Part shown: in pieces, positions 22,923 to 33,430 of the stretch
Position numbering within the stretch: the stretch's first letter is position 1
Layout of the letters: the number at the start of each line of letters is the position of its first letter
Translations under genes and position numbers: made by a program
Origin: Tragulus kanchil
Taxonomy: Eukaryota; Chordata; Mammalia; Artiodactyla; Tragulidae
NCBI GenBank assembly: GCA_022376925.1
Contig: JAIOJX010000006.1
Coordinates: forward strand, 61,403,394-61,467,393
Reading direction: 5' to 3'
DNA length: 64,000 nt
The notes under the pieces: generated by a model
What the model was told of the DNA's origin: nothing
Database searches by the model: none
Seen by the model: the letters and a program-made list of their open reading frames with translations, nothing else

Positions 22923-24954
22923 AATATTGATTCTCCCGACCCAGGAACATGGAGTTAAACATCTGTTTAAATCTTCTTTAATGTCTCTTATGAGTGTCTT
23001 GTAATTTTCTGTGTACAGTTCTTTTGTTTCTTTGGGTAGGTTTATTCCTAGATATCTGATTCTTTTGTTGCAATGGTGAAGGGGATTGCCTCTTTGATTT
23101 CATTTTCTGATTTTTCATTGTTTGTGTATAGGAATGCCAGTGATTTCTGTATATTGATTTTGTATTCTGCGACTTTGCTGAATTCGCTGATTAACTCTAG
23201 TAGTTTTGTAATAGTGTCTTTGGGATTTTCTATGTATAATATCATGTCATCTGCAAATAGAGAGAGTTTGACTTCTTCTTTTCCAATCTGGATTCCTTTG
23301 ATTTCTTTCTCTTTTCTTATTGCTGTTGCTAGAACTTCCAGGACTATGTTGAATAAGAGTGGTGAAAGTGGACACCCTTGTCTTGTTCCTGATCTTAGAG
23401 GGAATGCTTTGAGTTTTTCACCATTGAGGATAATGTTCGCTGTGGGCTTCTCATATATGGCTTTCACTATGTTGAAATAAGTTCCTTCTATGCCCGTTTT
23501 TGAAGAGTTTTGATCATAAATGGATGTTGTACTTTGTCGAAGGCTTTTTCTGCATCTATTGAGATGATCATGTGATTTTTGTCTTTCAACTTGTTGATAT
23601 GGTGTATCACGTTGATTGATTTGCGGATGTTGAAGAAGCCTTGCATGCCTGGGATGAACCCAACTTGATCGTGATGTCCTTGAGGGTTTTGCCTATATTC
23701 TCCTCTAAGAGTTTGATGGTTTCTGGCCTTACATTTAAGTCTTTAATCCATTTTGAGTTGATCTTTGTGTATGGTGTCAGGGTATGTTCCAACTTCATTT
23801 TCTTGCATGCAGTTGTCCAATTTTTCCAGCACCATTTGTTGAAGAGGCTGTCTTTGTCCCATTTTATATGTTCACCTCCTTTGTCAAAAATAAGGTAACC
23901 ATAGGTGAGTGGCTTTATCTCTGGGTTCTCGATCTTGTTCCATTGGTCAATATTTCTGTTTTTGTACCAGTACCATACTGTCTTGAGGACTGTTTCTTTG
24001 TAGTAGAGTCTGAAGTTGGGGAGGCTGATCCCCCCAGCTCCATTCTTCTTCCTCAGGATTGCTTTGGCTATTCGAGGTCTTTTGTGTTTCCATATGAACT
24101 GTGTTATTTGTTGGTCTAGTTCTGTGAAGAATGTTATTGGAAGTTTGATAGGGATCGCATTGAATCTATAGATGACATTTGGTAGTATGGTCATTTTCAC
24201 AATATTGATTCTCCCGACCCAGGAACATGGAGTTAAACATCTGTTTAAATCTTCTTTAATGTCTCTTATGAGTGTCTTGTAATTTTCTGTGTACAGTTCT
24301 TTTGTTTCTTTGGGTAGGTTTATTCCTAGATATCTGATTCTTTTGTTGCAATGGTGAAGGGGATTGCCTCTTTGATTTCATTTTCTGATTTTTCATTGTT
24401 TGTGTATAGGAATGCCAGTGATTTCTGTATATTGATTTTGTATTCTGCGACTTTGCTGAATTCGCTGATTAACTCTAGTAGTTTTGTAATAGTGTCTTTG
24501 GGATTTTCTATGTATAATATCATGTCATCTGCAAATAGAGAGAGTTTGACTTCTTCTTTTCCAATCTGGATTCCTTTGATTTCTTTCTCTTCTACTATTG
24601 CTGTTGCTAGAACTTCCAGGACTATGTTGAATAAGAGGGGTGAAAGTGGACACCCTTGTCTTGTTCCTGATCTTAGAGGGAATGCTTTGAGTTTTCACCA
24701 TTGAGGATAATGTTCGCTGTGGGCTTCTCATATATGGCTTTCACTATGTTAAGATAAGTTCCTTCTATGCCCATTTTTTGAAGAGTTTTTATCATAAATG
24801 GATGCTGTACTTTGTCAAAGGCTTTTTCTGCATCTATTGAGACAATCATGTGATTTTTGTCTTTCAATTTGTTGATATGGTGTATCACATTGATTGATTT
24901 GCGGATGTTGAAGAATCCTTGCATGCCTGGGATGAACCCAACTTGATCGTGATG
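22396..24954 (+). repeat. Direct duplication F (offset 1278), chimeric first copy
   Basis: Copy 1 is 22396-23673 and copy 2 is 23674-24954. The first about 910 bp differ at only two bases. From about 23311 to 23640 there are some 17 differences in about 370 bp. The joint is GATCGTGATG|TCCTTGAGG. Confidence 0.95.
23048..23467 (-). pseudogene. L1 ORF2 reverse transcriptase, FADD-motif part
   Basis: Carries [18 protein letters not shown] and the RT active-site motif [11 protein letters not shown], then the following RT segment. It lies in copy 1 of duplication F, and its 5' part (coding positions from 23311 up) belongs to a sequence type that differs by about 4-5% from copy 2. The copy-2 equivalent is 24326-24523. 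Confidence 0.85.
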
Positions 24955-25347
24955 AATGAGCTTTTTGATGTGTTGCTGAATTCTGTTTGCTAGGATTTTG
25001 TTGAGGATTTTGGCATCTAGATTCATCAGTGAAATTGGCCTATAATTTTCTTTTTTTGTGGTGTCTTTGCCTGGCTTTGGTATCAGGGTGATGGTGGCCT
25101 CGTAGAATGTGTTTGGAAGTGTTCCTTCCTGGGCAATTTTTTGGAAGAGTTTTAGAAGGACAGGCATGAGCTCTTCTTTAAATGTTTGGTAGAATTCACT
25201 TGTGAAACCATCTGGCCCTGGGCTTTTATTTTTGGGTAGATTTTTGATCACAAGGTCGATTTCTGAGCTTGTGATTGGCTTGTTCATAGTTTCTATTTCT
25301 TCCTGGTTGAGTCTTGGGAGATTAATGTTCTCTAAGAAACTGTCCAT
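24673..25347 (-). pseudogene. L1 ORF2 reverse transcriptase, N-terminal part
   Basis: RT fingers and palm of L1: [13 protein letters not shown] (41-53), TLIPKPGKD (87-95), NYRPISLMN (101-109) and the motif-A segment [11 protein letters not shown] (170-180) with its catalytic Asp. The frame shifts after ILNGEN because one T is missing from a T run near 24695 (the F copy at 23048-23467 has it). A shorter duplicate is at 25881-26435, frameshifted within the AEKAF motif. Confidence 0.88.
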
Positions 25348-26882
25348 TTCTTCCAGGTTGTCCAGTTTGTTGCCATAGAGTTGTTCATAATAGTCTCTTA
25401 TAATCCTTTGGATTTCTGCATTATCCGTTGTAATCTCTCCTTTTTCATTTTTGATTTTGGTGATCTGATTCTTCTCTCTCTTTTTCTTGATGAGTCTGGC
25501 CAGTGGTGTGTCAATTTCATTGACTTTTTCAAAGTGTTTTATTTATCTTTACTATTGTTTCTTTTGTTTATTTTTCATTTATTTCTGCTCTGATCTTTAT
25601 GATTTCCCTTCTTCTGCTGGCTTTGGGAAGTTTTTGTTCTTCTTTCTCCAGTTGTTTTAAGCGTAAGGTAAGGTCGTCTGTTTGAGATTTTCCTAGTTTC
25701 TTGAGGTGGGATTGAATTGCTATAAACTTCCCTCTTAGAACTGCTTTTGCAGTATCCCATAGGTTTTGCACTGTCGTGTGTTCATTGTCATTTTTTCGCT
25801 GTGGGGGCTTCCTTTTCCCATATATGGCTTTCACTATGTTAAGATAAGTTCCTTCTATGCCCATTTTTGAAGAGTTTTTATCATAAATGGATGCTGTACT
25901 TTGTCAAAGGCTTTTCTGCATCTATTGAGACAATCATGTGATTTTTGTCTTTCAATTTGTTGATATGGTGTATCACATTGATTGATTTGCGGATGTTGAA
26001 GAATCCTTGCATGCCTGGGATGAACCCAACTTGATCGTGATGAATGAGCTTTTTGATGTGTTGCTGAATTCTGTTTGCTAGGATTTTGTTGAGGATTTTG
26101 GCATCTAGATTCATCAGTGAAATTGGCCTATAATTTTCTTTTTTTGTGGTGTCTTTGCCTGGCTTTGGTATCAGGGTGATGGTGGCCTCGTAGAATGTGT
26201 TTGGAAGTGTTCCTTCCTGGGCAATTTTTTGGAAGAGTTTTAGAAGGACAGGCATGAGCTCTTCTTTAAATGTTTGGTAGAATTCACTTGTGAAACCATC
26301 TGGCCCTGGGCTTTTATTTTTGGGTAGATTTTTGATCACAAGGTCGATTTCTGAGCTTGTGATTGGCTTGTTCATAGTTTCTATTTCTTCCTGGTTGAGT
26401 CTTGGGAGATTAATGTTCTCTAAGAAACTGTCCATTTCTTCCAGGTTGTCCAGTTTGTTGCCATAGAGTTGTTCATAATAGTCTCTTATAATCCTTTGGA
26501 TTTCTGCATTATCCGTTGTAATCTCTCCTTTTTCATTTTTGATTTTGGTGATCTGATTCTTCTCTCTCTTTTTCTTGATGAGTCTGGCCAGTGGTGTGTC
26601 AATTTCATTGACTTTTTCAAAGTGTTTTATTTATCTTTACTATTGTTTCTTTTGTTTATTTTTCATTTATTTCTGCTCTGATCTTTATGATTTCCCTTCT
26701 TCTGCTGGCTTTGGGAAGTTTTTGTTCTTCTTTCTCCAGTTGTTTTAAGCGTAAGGTAAGGTCGTCTGTTTGAGATTTTCCTAGTTTCTTGAGGTGGGAT
26801 TGAATTGCTATAAACTTCCCTCTTAGAACTGCTTTTGCAGTATCCCATAGGTTTTGCACTGTCGTGTGTTCATTGTCATTTT
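24713..26882 (+). repeat. Direct duplication G (offset 1090, then 1088)
   Basis: Copy 1 is 24713-25794 and copy 2 is 25795-26882. The first about 30 bp of copy 2 are a noisy version of copy 1: TTCGCTGTGGGGGCTTCC against TTCGCTGTGGGCTTC. Two further homopolymer indels follow within 150 bp. Confidence 0.96.
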
Positions 26883-27012
26883 CTTCTAGGAATTTTTTTA
26901 TTTCTCCTTTGATTTCCTCAATGATCAGTTGGTTTTTTAGGTATGTGTTGTTTAATCTCCATGTGTTTGTGTTTTTAGCGGTTTTTTTCCTGTAGTTGAT
27001 CTCTAGTCTCAC
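26656..27012 (-). pseudogene. L1 ORF2 linker between endonuclease and RT, second stop
   Basis: Continues ORF2 after the endonuclease: MRLEINYRKK, the WRLNNTYLKN region and LWDTAKAVLRGKFIAIQSH. It ends at a TAA (26656-26658) where L1 normally reads on through a Lys-rich stretch. Just past it a short deletion shifts the frame before the [11 protein letters not shown] segment. Duplicate pieces lie at 25568-25864 and 27777-28088. Confidence 0.85.
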
Positions 27013-27036
27013 TGCATTGTGGTCCGAGAAGATGGT

Positions 27037-27705
27037 TTATAGAATTTCAGTTTTCTTGAATTGACTGAGGATTGATTTGTGGCCCAAGATGTGGTCTATC
27101 CTGGAGAATGTTCCGTAAGCACTTGAGAAGAAAGTGTATTCTTCTGCTTTTGGATGGAAAGTCCTAAAGATATCCATAAGGTCCATATCTTCTAGTGTGG
27201 CATTTAAGGCTTGTGTTTCTTTATTAATTTTCTGTTTGGATGATCTGTCCATTGGTGTGAGAGGAGTGTTAAAGTCTCCTACTATGATTATGTTACTGTC
27301 AATGTCTTCTTTTATGTCTGAAAGTGTTTGTCTTATGTATTGGGGTGCTCCTACGTTGGGAGCATAGATATTTATGATTGTTATGTCTTCTTCTTGGATG
27401 GATCCCTTAATCATGATGTAATGACCTGTCTTGTCTCTAAGAATCTTCTTTACTTTAAAATCTATTTTGGCTGGTATGAGGATTGCTCCTCCAGCTTTCT
27501 TTTGATTTTCATTTGCATGTAATATCTTTTTCCAGCCTCTCACTCTCAGTCTATGAGTGTCTCTAGGTCTGAAATGAGTTTCCTGGAGGCAGCATATGTA
27601 TGGGTCGTTTTTTTGGATCCATTCAGCCACTCTGTGTCTTTTGGTTGGGGCATTTAGTCCATTGACATTCAAAGTAATTATTGATACAAATGATCCTATT
27701 GTCAT
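27037..27705 (-). pseudogene. L1 ORF2 endonuclease domain, duplicate
   Basis: Same 222-aa frame and same TAA as 28113-28781, carried by duplication H. It is preceded by L1 sequence that repeats the ORF1/ORF2 spacer and the end of ORF1, but not a full ORF1. Confidence 0.9.
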
Positions 27706-28112
27706 CTTCTTAGATGTTATGATGGGTTTGTTTCGTGGATCTTCTCCTTTTATACTTGTTGTCTATATAAGTCCCTTTAACACTTGTTGTAAGGCTGGTG
27801 TGGTGTGACTAAAATTCTTTTTTTAATTTTGGGCTTGTCTGTAAAGCTTTTGACCATCAATTTCTTGAGGTGGGATTGAATTGCTATAAACTTCCCTCTT
27901 AGAACTGCTTTTGCAGTATCCCATAGGTTTTGCACTGTCGTGTGTTCATTGTCATTTTCTTCTAGGAATTTTTTTATTTCTCCTTTGATTTCCTCAATGA
28001 TCAGTTGGTTTTTTAGGTATGTGTTGTTTAATCTCCATGTGTTTGTGTTTTTAGCGGTTTTTTTCCTGTAGTTGATCTCTAGTCTCACTGCATTGTGGTC
28101 CGAGAAGATGGT

Positions 28113-28781
28113 TTATAGAATTTCAGTTTTCTTGAATTGACTGAGGATTGATTTGTGGCCCAAGATGTGGTCTATCCTGGAGAATGTTCCGTAAGCACTT
28201 GAGAAGAAAGTGTATTCTTCTGCTTTTGGATGGAAAGTCCTAAAGATATCCATAAGGTCCATATCTTCTAGTGTGGCATTTAAGGCTTGTGTTTCTTTAT
28301 TAATTTTCTGTTTGGATGATCTGTCCATTGGTGTGAGAGGAGTGTTAAAGTCTCCTACTATGATTATGTTACTGTCAATGTCTTCTTTTATGTCTGAAAG
28401 TGTTTGTCTTATGTATTGGGGTGCTCCTACGTTGGGAGCATAGATATTTATGATTGTTATGTCTTCTTCTTGGATGGATCCCTTAATCATGATGTAATGA
28501 CCTGTCTTGTCTCTAAGAATCTTCTTTACTTTAAAATCTATTTTGGCTGGTATGAGGATTGCTCCTCCAGCTTTCTTTTGATTTTCATTTGCATGTAATA
28601 TCTTTTTCCAGCCTCTCACTCTCAGTCTATGAGTGTCTCTAGGTCTGAAATGAGTTTCCTGGAGGCAGCATATGTATGGGTCGTTTTTTTGGATCCATTC
28701 AGCCACTCTGTGTCTTTTGGTTGGGGCATTTAGTCCATTGACATTCAAAGTAATTATTGATACAAATGATCCTATTGTCAT
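28113..28781 (-). pseudogene. L1 ORF2 endonuclease domain, stopped at codon 223
   Basis: ORF2p nicks target DNA and reverse-transcribes L1 RNA. This N-terminal piece is the AP-like endonuclease: LNVNGLN (12-18), QETH (41-44), YAPN (114-117), GDFNTP (143-148) and SRIDHIL (201-207) are visible. A TAA at 28113-28115 ends the frame directly after KKTEIL. The conserved SDH catalytic segment lies a few codons past the stop in the same frame, so the encoded endonuclease would lack it. The stop is also in the duplicate copy (27037-27705, stop at 27037-27039). This copy sits in the natural place, 57 bp after ORF1. Confidence 0.9.
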
Positions 28782-28838
28782 CTTCTTAGATGTTATGATG
28801 GGTTTGTTTCGTGGATCTTCTCCTTTTATACTTGTTGT

Positions 28839-29744
28839 CTATATAAGTCCCTTTAACACTTGTTGTAAGGCTGGTGTGGTGTGACTAAATTCTTTTAATT
28901 TTTGCTTGTCTGTAAAGCTTTTGATTTCTCCATCAATTTTGAAGGAGATCCTGGCAGGGTAGAGAATTCTTGGTTGCAGATTATTCTCTTTCAGCCCTTT
29001 AAATGTGTCCTGCCATTCCCTTCTGGCCTGCAGAGTTTCTGTTGAAAGATCAGCTGTTAAACGGATGGGCTTTCCCTTGTATGTCACTAGTTGCTTTTCC
29101 CTTGCTGCTTTGAGAATTCTATCTTTGTGCTTAATTTGTGTTAGCTTCATCACTATGTGTCTTGGTGTGTTTCTTCTCGGATTGATTCTGTATGGTACTC
29201 TTTGTGCTTCTTGGACTTGACTGACTATTTCTTTTCCCATGGTGGGGAAATTTTCAACTATAATCTCTTCAAAAATTTTCTCATAGCCTTTCTTTTTTTC
29301 TTCTTCTTCTGGAACCCCTATAATTCGAATATTGGTGCGTTTGATATTATCCCAGAGGTCTCTGAGGCTGTCCTCTGCTCTTTTCATTCTTTGAGCTAGA
29401 GTCTGTTTTTCAGCAGTTACTTCCACCATTTTATCTTTCAGCTCACTTATCTGGTCTTCTGTCTCAGATACTCTGCTCTTGATTCCTTCTACAGTGTTTT
29501 TCAGTTCAGCAATTGAGTTGTTTGTCTCTGTTACTTTTTTGGTAAGTTCTTGTATTTCTTTATTCAGTGTGTTAGTTGTATCTTGCAATTTCTCTGAAAT
29601 TCTGTTTTCAGTGTCTTTGATCATCTTTACTATCATTCTTCTGAAATTACTTTCAGAACGTTTGTCCAAATTCTCTTCATTGATTTGATCTTGTGTGTTT
29701 GTGGCTTGTTCCTTCACTTGTGTGGTATTTCTCTGATGTTTCAT
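28839..29744 (-). CDS. L1 ORF1p, intact 301-aa open frame
   Basis: ORF1p is the RNA-binding chaperone of L1. It trimerises, coats L1 RNA in the cytoplasm and helps target-primed reverse transcription. The 301-aa frame begins at an ATG followed by KHQRNTTQVKEQ. It has a charged, heptad-rich coiled coil (about residues 45-125), an RRM starting near IRIIGVPE (139-146) and carrying PRHIVMKL (194-201), and a C-terminal domain with ARREWQDTF (240-248) and YPARISF (262-268). Length is slightly below the usual 330-340 aa of human L1 ORF1p. No stop or frameshift lies within it, unlike ORF2. ORF2 starts 57 bp downstream. A second, 3'-truncated copy (30149-30922) comes from duplication I and lacks one Glu of the EEEE run. 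Expression is not implied. Confidence 0.9.
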   Translation of the reverse strand: MKHQRNTTQVKEQATNTQDQINEENLDKRSESNFRRMIVKMIKDTENRISEKLQDTTNTLNKEIQELTKKVTETNNSIAELKNTVEGIKSRVSETEDQISELKDKMVEVTAEKQTLAQRMKRAEDSLRDLWDNIKRTNIRIIGVPEEEEKKKGYEKIFEEIIVENFPTMGKEIVSQVQEAQRVPYRINPRRNTPRHIVMKLTQIKHKDRILKAAREKQLVTYKGKPIRLTADLSTETLQARREWQDTFKGLKENNLQPRILYPARISFKIDGEIKSFTDKQKLKEFSHTTPALQQVLKGLI

Positions 29745-31349
29745 TGTTATTATTAATTTTTTAAAAACTGACTCTGTTTGGGATTTCCTTTTCCCAGACT
29801 TTGAGTTACGTCTGTTGGTGTTTGTTGTTTGGATGGGCCTTCTATTCTGGGTGATGCTGGTGATTGGATGATGTCAGGACTTGCATACAAGTGATTACCT
29901 TTGTCGTCGTTCTCACTTGTATACTGCTCTTTAGTGTTAGGCGTTCTCTAGTATTGTAGAGTTTTGGAGTCAGTGCACCCTCCTTAAAACCCTGGGGCTT
30001 GTTGCCTGACCAGGGAATGAAGATTTCAGGGCTGGTTTGTTATGGCATTAAATGATATTAAAACATATATATGCAAATGAGAAACAGAAGGTATACCTTT
30101 GACAAATGGCAATTTAAAAATTATGCAAGTACTATCTAGCGTATTGAATTATACACATAAATATATACAGCCCGATTTCCTTGTTAATGTCCTGCCATTC
30201 CTTCTGGCCTGCAGAGTTTCTGTTGAAAGATCAGCTGTTAAACGGATGGGCTTTCCCTTGTATGTCACTAGTTGCTTTTCCCTTGCTGCTTTGAGAATTC
30301 TATCTTTGTGCTTAATTTGTGTTAGCTTCATCACTATGTGTCTTGGTGTGTTTCTTCTCGGATTGATTCTGTATGGTACTCTTTGTGCTTCTTGGACTTG
30401 ACTGACTATTTCTTTTCCCATGGTGGGGAAATTTTCAACTATAATCTCTTCAAAAATTTTCTCATAGCCTTTCTTTTTTTCTTCTTCTGGAACCCCTATA
30501 ATTCGAATATTGGTGCGTTTGATATTATCCCAGAGGTCTCTGAGGCTGTCCTCTGCTCTTTTCATTCTTTGAGCTAGAGTCTGTTTTTCAGCAGTTACTT
30601 CCACCATTTTATCTTTCAGCTCACTTATCTGGTCTTCTGTCTCAGATACTCTGCTCTTGATTCCTTCTACAGTGTTTTTCAGTTCAGCAATTGAGTTGTT
30701 TGTCTCTGTTACTTTTTTGGTAAGTTCTTGTATTTCTTTATTCAGTGTGTTAGTTGTATCTTGCAATTTCTCTGAAATTCTGTTTTCAGTGTCTTTGATC
30801 ATCTTTACTATCATTCTTCTGAAATTACTTTCAGAACGTTTGTCCAAATTCTCTTCATTGATTTGATCTTGTGTGTTTGTGGCTTGTTCCTTCACTTGTG
30901 TGGTATTTCTCTGATGTTTCATTGTTATTATTAATTTTTTAAAAACTGACTCTGTTTGGGATTTCCTTTTCCCAGACTTTGAGTTACGTCTGTTGGTGTT
31001 TGTTGTTTGGATGGGCCTTCTATTCTGGGTGATGCTGGTGATTGGATGATGTCAGGACTTGCATACAAGTGATTACCTTTGTCGTCGTTCTCACTTGTAT
31101 ACTGCTCTTTAGTGTTAGGCGTTCTCTAGTATTGTAGAGTTTTGGAGTCAGTGCACCCTCCTTAAAACCCTGGGGCTTGTTGCCTGACCAGGGAATGAAG
31201 ATTTCAGGGCTGGTTTGTTATGGCATTAAATGATATTAAAACATATATATGCAAATGAGAAACAGAAGGTATACCTTTGACAAATGGCAATTTAAAAATT
31301 ATGCAAGTACTATCTAGCGTATTGAATTATACACATAAATATATACAGC
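29006..31349 (+). repeat. Direct duplication I (offset 1182, falling to 1178)
   Basis: Copy 1 is 29006-30187 and copy 2 is 30188-31349. Between ATATACAGC and TGTCCTGCC the joint holds CCGATTTCCTTGTTAA, a garbled version of the L1 sequence just before 29006. Confidence 0.96.
30149..30922 (-). pseudogene. L1 ORF1 truncated duplicate
   Basis: Copy of ORF1 codons 1 to about 245, then out of L1 sequence at the duplication I joint (30171-30190). One Glu codon is lost near residue 147. It shares its start and upstream 5' UTR with the intact ORF1 and is not a separate gene. Confidence 0.9.
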
Positions 31350-33007
31350 TATAACATAACCCAAGCATTCCAATCAAAAATACAGTACAATACGTTAGCA
31401 CGGCGAATAGAGAAATCCAAGAATGATATCCACCAGTTAATAACCAAACTAAGTAGAGATCCAATTGGAGAATAATGCTAGAGCAGGATCCCCGTTGGGG
31501 ATAAGGCAATGAGGACAGAACAGACTAAGAAATATGGTGGGGAAAGGGAAAAAGAGAAAGGGAGGGTAGAAGAGAAATATAGAAAAATATTGCAAAGTTA
31601 AATATAGGGAAATAAAGATTTGTATGTATTAGAATGCAGTGCTATAGGAAAGGAGTTTCAGAGAAAGCAAAGAATTATAGAGGAAGTAGTAGTACAAATG
31701 AGAAATTATTAAAAATTAAAAGATCTAAATTTTATAGAAAAATATAGAAAAACAAAGCAAAAATAATAAAAACAAACAAAACCCCCACAGAACCTTAAAA
31801 GGCCAATGGGGAACCAAAAGTTTATACCAAAATAAAATGTGTGGTTTAAAAGGAAAAAAAAAAAAAATTATGTAAACTTGAATATATTCAGTCTTACTGA
31901 TAAGATTAGTAGCTTCAATAGAATTCAGTGAAGGAAATGAACACACCCACTCTCTCTCTCACACACACCCCCAAGAAAAGAAAAGAAAAAAAAAAGCGGT
32001 GGGTGCACTGAGTGGGTTTGGAAAAAACAGAAAAAAAAAAAATTGGAACAAAGTAATACAATACAAAAAATGATTTTTTAAAGTTCAGCAGTAACTCCAG
32101 CTTCAGACAAAACGTGAAAATAGCGTTTATGTTCTTCTGTCTCTTGCTGACTATTCAGGAATTATCAGTCTTTTTCTTGCCTCTGACAGTGGTTGGATCT
32201 GAAGACCTCTTTGACTGCTTGTTTGTTTCGGCCTATCCAGAATTAAAAGACCCGCCCAGGCTGGCCCTGGGAGTTTCTTAATCCAAATCCCTTTTCTTGC
32301 TGGGTGGGGCTAAGTTCCCTCCCTGTAGCTTGACCAGCAGCCCTGCAGTTTGACCAGCAGCCAAACTACAGTAGGGAAAATGGCGTCTGTTTCACAGAGG
32401 ATTTATTCCCACACGCTCTATGGGAAGCACTTCCGCAGTGACTCCGACCCTGCTGCAGGCCACCGTTGACCCCCGCCACCGCGGGAGACGTCAGGTTACT
32501 CAGAGGTGAGTCTGGCTCAGTCTCATGCAGGATCGCTATTCCCCTCTCCTGGATCACAGTGCGCAGAGACTTTCCAGTCCTCTTCGGCGACTCTGTGATC
32601 GGGTTAATGGTAACCTCCTCCAAAGGGAACTGAGTGCCGCCCTTCCGAGGCCTGCTCAAGGGCACTTCTAGCTCAAGGGGGCACCTGGACCCTCCAAAGC
32701 AGGTCTGGCTCAGTCCCTTGTGGTGTCAGTGCTCCTCTCCCGGGTTTTGATCTGCAACAGGCTTTGCGCCTTTGGCCCGCCCAGCCTCTCCGGCGGGTAT
32801 GAGGTTTGACTTTTAAAAGTGCAATTGCGCCCCTCCTACCGTCTTGATGCGGCTTCTCCTTTGTTCTTCGATGTGGGGTGTCCTCTCTGTGATCAGATCT
32901 AACCTCCTTTCGACGATGGTTTCCCAGGAACTCGTCGCAATTCAGGCGATTTTGCAGGAGAGATGAGTGCACGTCCTTCTACGCCGCCATCTTAGCTCCA
33001 CCCTCCA
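30923..33007 (-). promoter_or_regulatory. L1 5' UTR / internal promoter region
   Basis: About 2.1 kb upstream of ORF1. The inner half is A-rich on the plus strand (31500-32090). The outer about 700 bp are GC-rich with many CpG (32390-33000), as expected of an RNA polymerase II promoter. On the plus (antisense) strand, CAGAG|GTGAGT at 32501-32511 is a near-perfect splice donor about 500 bp inside the 5' end. Promoter activity is inferred from the family; the retrocopy at 41945 supports antisense transcription from a related copy. Confidence 0.75.
32501..32511 (+). promoter_or_regulatory. Antisense splice donor in the L1 5' UTR
   Basis: CAGAGGTGAGT, cut after position 32505. The L1-like part of the retrocopy at 41945 matches this L1 up to CAGAG and then departs, as a spliced transcript would. 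Confidence 0.7.
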
Positions 33008-33020
33008 GTACTAGCATTTA
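33008..33020 (+). repeat. L1 target-site duplication, 5' side
   Basis: GTACTAGCATTTA directly after the L1 5' end. Confidence 0.8.
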
Positions 33021-33244
33021 AATTCAGTAACATAAAAATTATTTAGTGTGACAAAACTCAGTTTATCACAGCTATGTAAGATTGATAATGACATAAAAAG
33101 CCAATAATATTATATACAATATTAATCAGAAAAGGTAAAATCCAAATGATAATATTCAAATAAGATACATCTGACAAAGTCTGGCACTATTCCTCTGAAA
33201 AAATGTTTAGATTCTACTAACAGAAGGATAGGTTCTCAATCATA
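33021..33244. other. Unassigned AT-rich sequence
   Basis: No element recognised between the L1 and duplication J. Confidence 0.5.
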
Positions 33245-33360
33245 TGAAGGTATCTATCAAAAATCTACAGCTAAAATCCTACTTACTGGTGACTGAATAC
33301 TTTCACTCTGAAGTTAGTCATTATAATGTCAGAGTTCCAATGGAAACCATATAGCTTACA

Positions 33361-33430
33361 AGTAGTTGTAGTGTTAGTCATTCAGTCATGTCTGACTCTT
33401 TACAACCTCATGGACTATAGTTTACAAGCC
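33361..33430 (-). mobile_element. Bov-tA/BovB tail fragment, copy 1
   Basis: GTTAGTCATTCAGTCATGTC and GACTCTTTACAACCTCATGG match the conserved 3' tail. Only about 70 bp remain. Confidence 0.8.

Larger units (their letters stand above)
26785..28940 (+). repeat. Direct duplication H (offset 1076)
   Basis: Copy 1 is 26785-27860 and copy 2 is 27861-28940. The end of copy 1 is noisy: AAAATTCTTTTTTTAATTTT at 27810 against AAATTCTTTTAATTTT in copy 2, and six bases (TTTCTC) are missing before CATCAATTT. Confidence 0.96.
21182..33007 (-). mobile_element. Near full-length LINE-1 (ruminant L1), inflated by duplications F, G, H and I
   Basis: The 5' end is at 33007 (plus strand reads CGCCGCCATCTTAGCTCCAC, the reverse of an L1 start). 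The A-rich tail is the TTTTATTTTA stretch at 21182-21235. Target-site duplications flank it: GTATTAGCATTTA (21169-21181) and GTACTAGCATTTA (33008-33020), one mismatch. Order on the minus strand is 5' UTR of about 2.1 kb, ORF1, a 57-bp spacer, ORF2 and 3' UTR. Raw span is 11.8 kb; subtracting the four internal duplications leaves about 7.2 kb. ORF1 is intact but ORF2 has stops and a frameshift, so it could not mobilise itself as written. A partial copy of its 3' end also lies at 20040-20463. Confidence 0.92.

Noticed and set aside
22204..24119. Plus-strand open frames of up to 135 aa within the L1
   Set aside because: Antisense shadows of ORF2, repeated exactly where the duplications repeat ORF2.
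32366..32972. Two 99-aa minus-strand open frames in the L1 5' UTR as an extra L1 ORF
   Set aside because: They are in GC-rich 5' UTR where stops are rare. No start context or conserved domain is visible, and nothing shows they are translated.
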